This document shows positions 12,072 through 14,829 of a stretch of DNA of 14,829 nucleotides, piece by piece. Position numbers and translations under genes: made by a program. The DNA is from Nostoc sp. CHAB 5715 (GTDB lineage: Bacteria; Cyanobacteriota; Cyanobacteriia; Cyanobacteriales; Nostocaceae). Each line of letters opens with the position of its first letter. The first letter of the stretch is position 1. The notes under the pieces were generated by a model. It was not told the DNA's origin and made no database searches. It worked only from the letters and a program-made list of their open reading frames with translations. Location of the stretch: NCBI RefSeq assembly GCF_020829685.1, contig NZ_JAIVFR010000044.1, positions 1 to 14,829 of the forward strand. The letters run 5' to 3'.

Positions 12072-14372
12072 ATGAAAAATAAATTTATGGCGCAGTTAAG
12101 AAAACTCTGTCACAAATTCAACAATCAGCACATCAAAAAGATATTAAAGATTAGATATTTACAAAAAAACAAAACTTTAAACTTTTTACTCAGTCTGACT
12201 GTTGGAGTCATTGTTACTACTTTTGGAATTACAACAGACTGGGCGACAACTGGAACACGCACGCTTATCTACAAAACATCGTCGATAAGTAATACTATTG
12301 CCAGTGAAAATCTGCGAGTACAAAACAATACGGTAACATCCACACCTACTTATAAAACATCGTGGATAGGTAACACTTTTGGTAGTGGAAATTTGCGTGT
12401 ACAAAACAATATTGAGGCAATGTATGTTGCCCCTGATGGCACAGTTTATACTAACAGCCATTGGGATGAGGCGGGAATGGAAGCAGCCATCTATAAAGAT
12501 GGTAAGGTTATTGGTGCTATTGGGGATACTCACGGCTGGAGTCGTGGCGGTGGCATAGCTGTAACAGCAAATAGTAAATATATTTACATTGCCATGACTC
12601 AGGGATCTAAGGGCAAAACCAATGAAGATTACCCAGCAGAAGGAACAACTTGGCATTGCGTTAGACGTTATGATTTGTCAGTAAAACCTGCGCCTTTTCC
12701 TAATGGGCGTGGCTGGGATAAAAGTATGCTAATTGCCAGTACTAAAAGTGAAGTCACTGGATTAGCAACTGTGGGAAATGAGTTGTATGTGAGTGATTTT
12801 GCTACTAACCGGATTCGTGTCTATGATACTGATACGATGAAGGAACTCCGTAGCTTTAACGTTGCTAATCCGGGAGCAATAACTATTGATCCACAAAAAA
12901 ATCTGTGGATTATTCAAAGTAAAAATGGTAGTAAGCCTGCCAAGATTCTCCATTATTCGCCGAGTGGAAAGCAATTACCCCAACAGATTGCAGATATCGT
13001 TGAACCAACTGCGATCGCAATTGATCGTCAAGGTAAGCTGTTGGTGGCAGAAAATGGGCCACGTCAGCAAATGTTGATTTATGACATCAAAGATCAGCCA
13101 GTACAGGTGGGTAGTTTCGGCTGTAAGGGCGGTATTTATGCAGGAGTTGCTGGTGAAGTTCGAGATTTGAAACTTTATGGACTTACCGGAATTGGTACAG
13201 ATGCTTCAGGCAATATCTATATAAATAATAATGGTTTCAACAAATCAGGAACAGATTTGCGGAAATTTTCGCCATCGGGAAAACTAATGTGGCGATCGCT
13301 GGGATTGATATTCGTCGATAATGCAGATGCCGATCCTAAAACTGATGGTGTAGATTTATTCACCAAACAAGAACGCTATCTCATGGATTACAGTAAGGCT
13401 GCTGGTAAGCAATGGACTTACAAAGCCTACACTTTAAATGCTTTCAAATATCCTCAAGATCCACGTCTGCATACATCACCAGATGGAACCTTTGTTCGCC
13501 GCATCCAAGGGAAGCCGTTCTTGTTCCTCACAGATATGTATAACAGCTTTTTGCAAATATATCGTTTTAATCCAGCCACAGATGGTAAAGTAGCTATCCC
13601 AGCCGGAATGTTTGTCGGTAGCAATGGCGCAGATAAACCATTTCTTACCGGAAATTGGCCACCGCATCAACCAAAACAAGGGGAATGGATCTGGCGCGAT
13701 CGCAACGGAAATGGCAAATTTGAAAAGAACGAATATGATACTAGCAAAGATTATCCCTATATCGGCGGATGGTGGGTAGACAGCAAAGGAGATGTTTGGA
13801 AAGCTTTGCGAACAGAAGATGGCATTCGACACTATCCTTTACAAGGAATAGATGCTAAAGGCAACCCCATCTACAGTTATAGTTCGATGGAAAAGCAAAC
13901 TACTCCCAAAATATTTAACGATTTGCGGCGGATCGAATATTTCCCCCAAACAGATACCATGTATTTGTCAGGCTTTACAGTAGATCACCCTGCATTCGGT
14001 GACGATACTGGAGTTGCTGGATCTGAAATTGCCCGTTTTGACAATTGGAGTCAAGGAAATCGTACTCCCCGTTGGCGGATTGTGATTCCCCACGACACCA
14101 CCGGCAAACGTGAAGTGTCTACAGCAGCGATGAGTGTGGCGGGAGACTATGTATTTGCCGTGACAGTTAAAACCGCACAGGTATACGTCTATAATGCAAC
14201 TACGGGAGCGCAAGTACAACAGTTAAAACCAGGCCCAGAAGTTGGCAGCGAAAGTGGCTGGATTGATATACCCTATGGTATCCGCGCTTTTCGCCGTTCT
14301 AATGGTGAGCATCTGGTATTTGTAGAAGAAAATTGGAAAGGAAAAGTGATTATGTATCGGCTGGCGGGGTGA
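12072..14372 (+). CDS. Large exported NHL/SMP-30-like beta-propeller protein
   Basis: The 766-residue product has a long basic N-terminus (residues 1-34) and a hydrophobic helix (about 36-53). DWATT at about 56-60 suggests signal-peptide cleavage, or the helix may stay as an anchor. The body contains repeated blade-like motifs: MYVAPDGTVYTN (117-128), GIAVTANSKYIYIAM (161-175), VGNELYVSDFATNRIRVYD (234-252), TIDPQKNLWI (271-280), AIAIDRQGKLLVAENG and GTDASGNIYINNNG. This NHL/SMP-30-type pattern indicates one or two propellers. DRNGNGKFEKNE (543-554) fits an EF-hand calcium loop (D, N, N, G, E at 1, 3, 5, 6, 12). Residues 67-86 are duplicated at 94-113. It is probably a periplasmic or surface binding protein; no catalytic set is evident. 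The ATG at 12072 has no strong ribosome binding site, and Met6 is an alternative. The gene is monocistronic. Confidence 0.8.
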   Translation: MKNKFMAQLRKLCHKFNNQHIKKILKIRYLQKNKTLNFLLSLTVGVIVTTFGITTDWATTGTRTLIYKTSSISNTIASENLRVQNNTVTSTPTYKTSWIGNTFGSGNLRVQNNIEAMYVAPDGTVYTNSHWDEAGMEAAIYKDGKVIGAIGDTHGWSRGGGIAVTANSKYIYIAMTQGSKGKTNEDYPAEGTTWHCVRRYDLSVKPAPFPNGRGWDKSMLIASTKSEVTGLATVGNELYVSDFATNRIRVYDTDTMKELRSFNVANPGAITIDPQKNLWIIQSKNGSKPAKILHYSPSGKQLPQQIADIVEPTAIAIDRQGKLLVAENGPRQQMLIYDIKDQPVQVGSFGCKGGIYAGVAGEVRDLKLYGLTGIGTDASGNIYINNNGFNKSGTDLRKFSPSGKLMWRSLGLIFVDNADADPKTDGVDLFTKQERYLMDYSKAAGKQWTYKAYTLNAFKYPQDPRLHTSPDGTFVRRIQGKPFLFLTDMYNSFLQIYRFNPATDGKVAIPAGMFVGSNGADKPFLTGNWPPHQPKQGEWIWRDRNGNGKFEKNEYDTSKDYPYIGGWWVDSKGDVWKALRTEDGIRHYPLQGIDAKGNPIYSYSSMEKQTTPKIFNDLRRIEYFPQTDTMYLSGFTVDHPAFGDDTGVAGSEIARFDNWSQGNRTPRWRIVIPHDTTGKREVSTAAMSVAGDYVFAVTVKTAQVYVYNATTGAQVQQLKPGPEVGSESGWIDIPYGIRAFRRSNGEHLVFVEENWKGKVIMYRLAG

Positions 14373-14439
14373 GCATTTATATTATGTCCGCTTGATTAGT
14401 TATTAAACCCAAGAACTGATTAACTGAGGTTTTAGCGTC

Positions 14440-14563
14440 AGTTTTACCCCACCCTAACCCTCCCCGATGTATTGGGGCTACCGTGTACACACAAGTCGAA
14501 TTTCTTCTTAAATCCCAAAGATTACCTACTTAATCGCAGTGATGGTTAGGGTGGGGTAAAACT
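14440..14563. mobile_element. 124-bp MITE-like element with perfect 20-bp inverted termini
   Basis: AGTTTTACCCCACCCTAACC (14440-14459) and GGTTAGGGTGGGGTAAAACT (14544-14563) are exact reverse complements. The interior holds a diverged copy of the GTGTACAC repeat (14477-14497, CTACCG instead of CTACGG) but no gene. The same 20-mer occurs alone at 1998-2017 and at 14810-14829. The element lies 68 bp downstream of the propeller gene. Confidence 0.8.
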
Positions 14564-14626
14564 AAAGCTAAAACCTTAGTAAATCAGGTTTCAAATGAGG
14601 TTTTGAGAATTTATGCAATAAATATA

Positions 14627-14803
14627 TTGAATTCGGGTGGTCGTTTATTGAATTCGGGTGGTCGTTTATTGAATTCGGGTAGTCGTTTATTGAATTCGGG
14701 TGGTCGTTTATTGAATTCGGGTGGTCATTTATTGATTTCGGGTGGTCATTTATTGAATTCGGGTAGTCGTTTATTGAATTGGAGGTATCGTTCATTGAAT
14801 TCA
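14627..14803. repeat. Second 21-bp tandem repeat array, about 8 copies
   Basis: Units start at 14627 and recur every 21 bp to about 14794, with a degenerate partial unit after. The consensus is TTGAATTCGGGTGGTCGTTT plus A. Units 1, 2, 4 are identical, units 3 and 7 have GTAGTC, units 5 and 6 have GTCATT, and unit 8 is degraded. The minus strand is open throughout (repeating NSINDHP), as expected for any stop-free unit of 21 bp. No ribosome binding site or partner gene supports translation. Confidence 0.95.
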
Positions 14804-14809
14804 AGCAGT

Positions 14810-14829
14810 GGTTAGGGTGGGGTAAAACC
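14810..14829 (+). repeat. GGTTAGGGTGGGGTAAAACC copy at window edge
   Basis: This 20-mer is identical to 1998-2017 and differs from 14544-14563 only at the last base. It directly follows the second 21-bp array, so the array sits between two direct copies of this repeat. The continuation lies outside the window. Confidence 0.85.

Noticed and set aside
12186..14219. Minus-strand frames of 70-156 codons inside the propeller gene
   Set aside because: They oppose a long gene with signal sequence and family motifs, and are Cys/Ser-rich antisense translations.
14568..14804. 78-codon minus-strand frame repeating NSINDHP, and the overlapping plus-strand frame repeating LNSGGRL
   Set aside because: Both are by-products of a stop-free 21-bp unit; neither has a ribosome binding site or a credible partner gene.

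Overview
The window looks like chromosomal DNA from a filamentous, heterocyst-forming-type cyanobacterium (Nostocales; Nostoc, Calothrix or Tolypothrix-like). The evidence is about a dozen copies of the HIP1 octamer GCGATCGC, a CrtD-type carotenoid desaturase, and long intergenic stretches packed with the palindromic and GTGTACAC-type dispersed repeats typical of that group. No source organism can be named from the sequence alone.

Layout. 1-333: the right half of a MITE-like element, then a 60-codon gene remnant it appears to have truncated. 341-592: a 21-bp tandem array. 621-1247 (-): a chloramphenicol-phosphotransferase-like P-loop kinase. 1254-2219: gene-poor and dominated by nested inverted repeats. 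2220-3740 (+): crtD-like carotenoid desaturase. 4218-5324 (+): saccharopine-dehydrogenase-like oxidoreductase. 5395-5638: a complete MITE-like element. 5774-6163 (+): small exported charged protein, convergent with 6268-7566 (-), a CPA1/NhaP-type Na+/H+ antiporter. 7873-8142 (+): small unrecognised protein. 8837-11218 (-): two GT4 glycosyltransferases in one probable operon, bracketed by two long, oppositely oriented copies of the MITE-like element (8296-8690 and 11249-11632). 12072-14372 (+): large exported beta-propeller protein. 14440-14829: a second MITE-like family and a second 21-bp tandem array.

How it fits together. The genes are mostly single-gene units with unrelated housekeeping or envelope roles: carotenoid synthesis, ion transport, sugar transfer, and exported proteins. 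Only the two glycosyltransferases look co-transcribed. No transposase, integrase, tRNA, rRNA or CRISPR array was seen.

The most interesting content is non-coding. A family of modular palindromic elements (four TIR-type copies and two shorter relatives) carries hairpins whose two arms change together between copies. Two of these elements also carry a 145-153 bp inserted module with a 109-bp block that is identical in both, while a third element shows the precise empty site. Those two module-bearing copies form a large inverted repeat around the glycosyltransferase pair. Start codons were reassigned from ribosome-binding-site evidence for three genes (1247, 7873, 11218).
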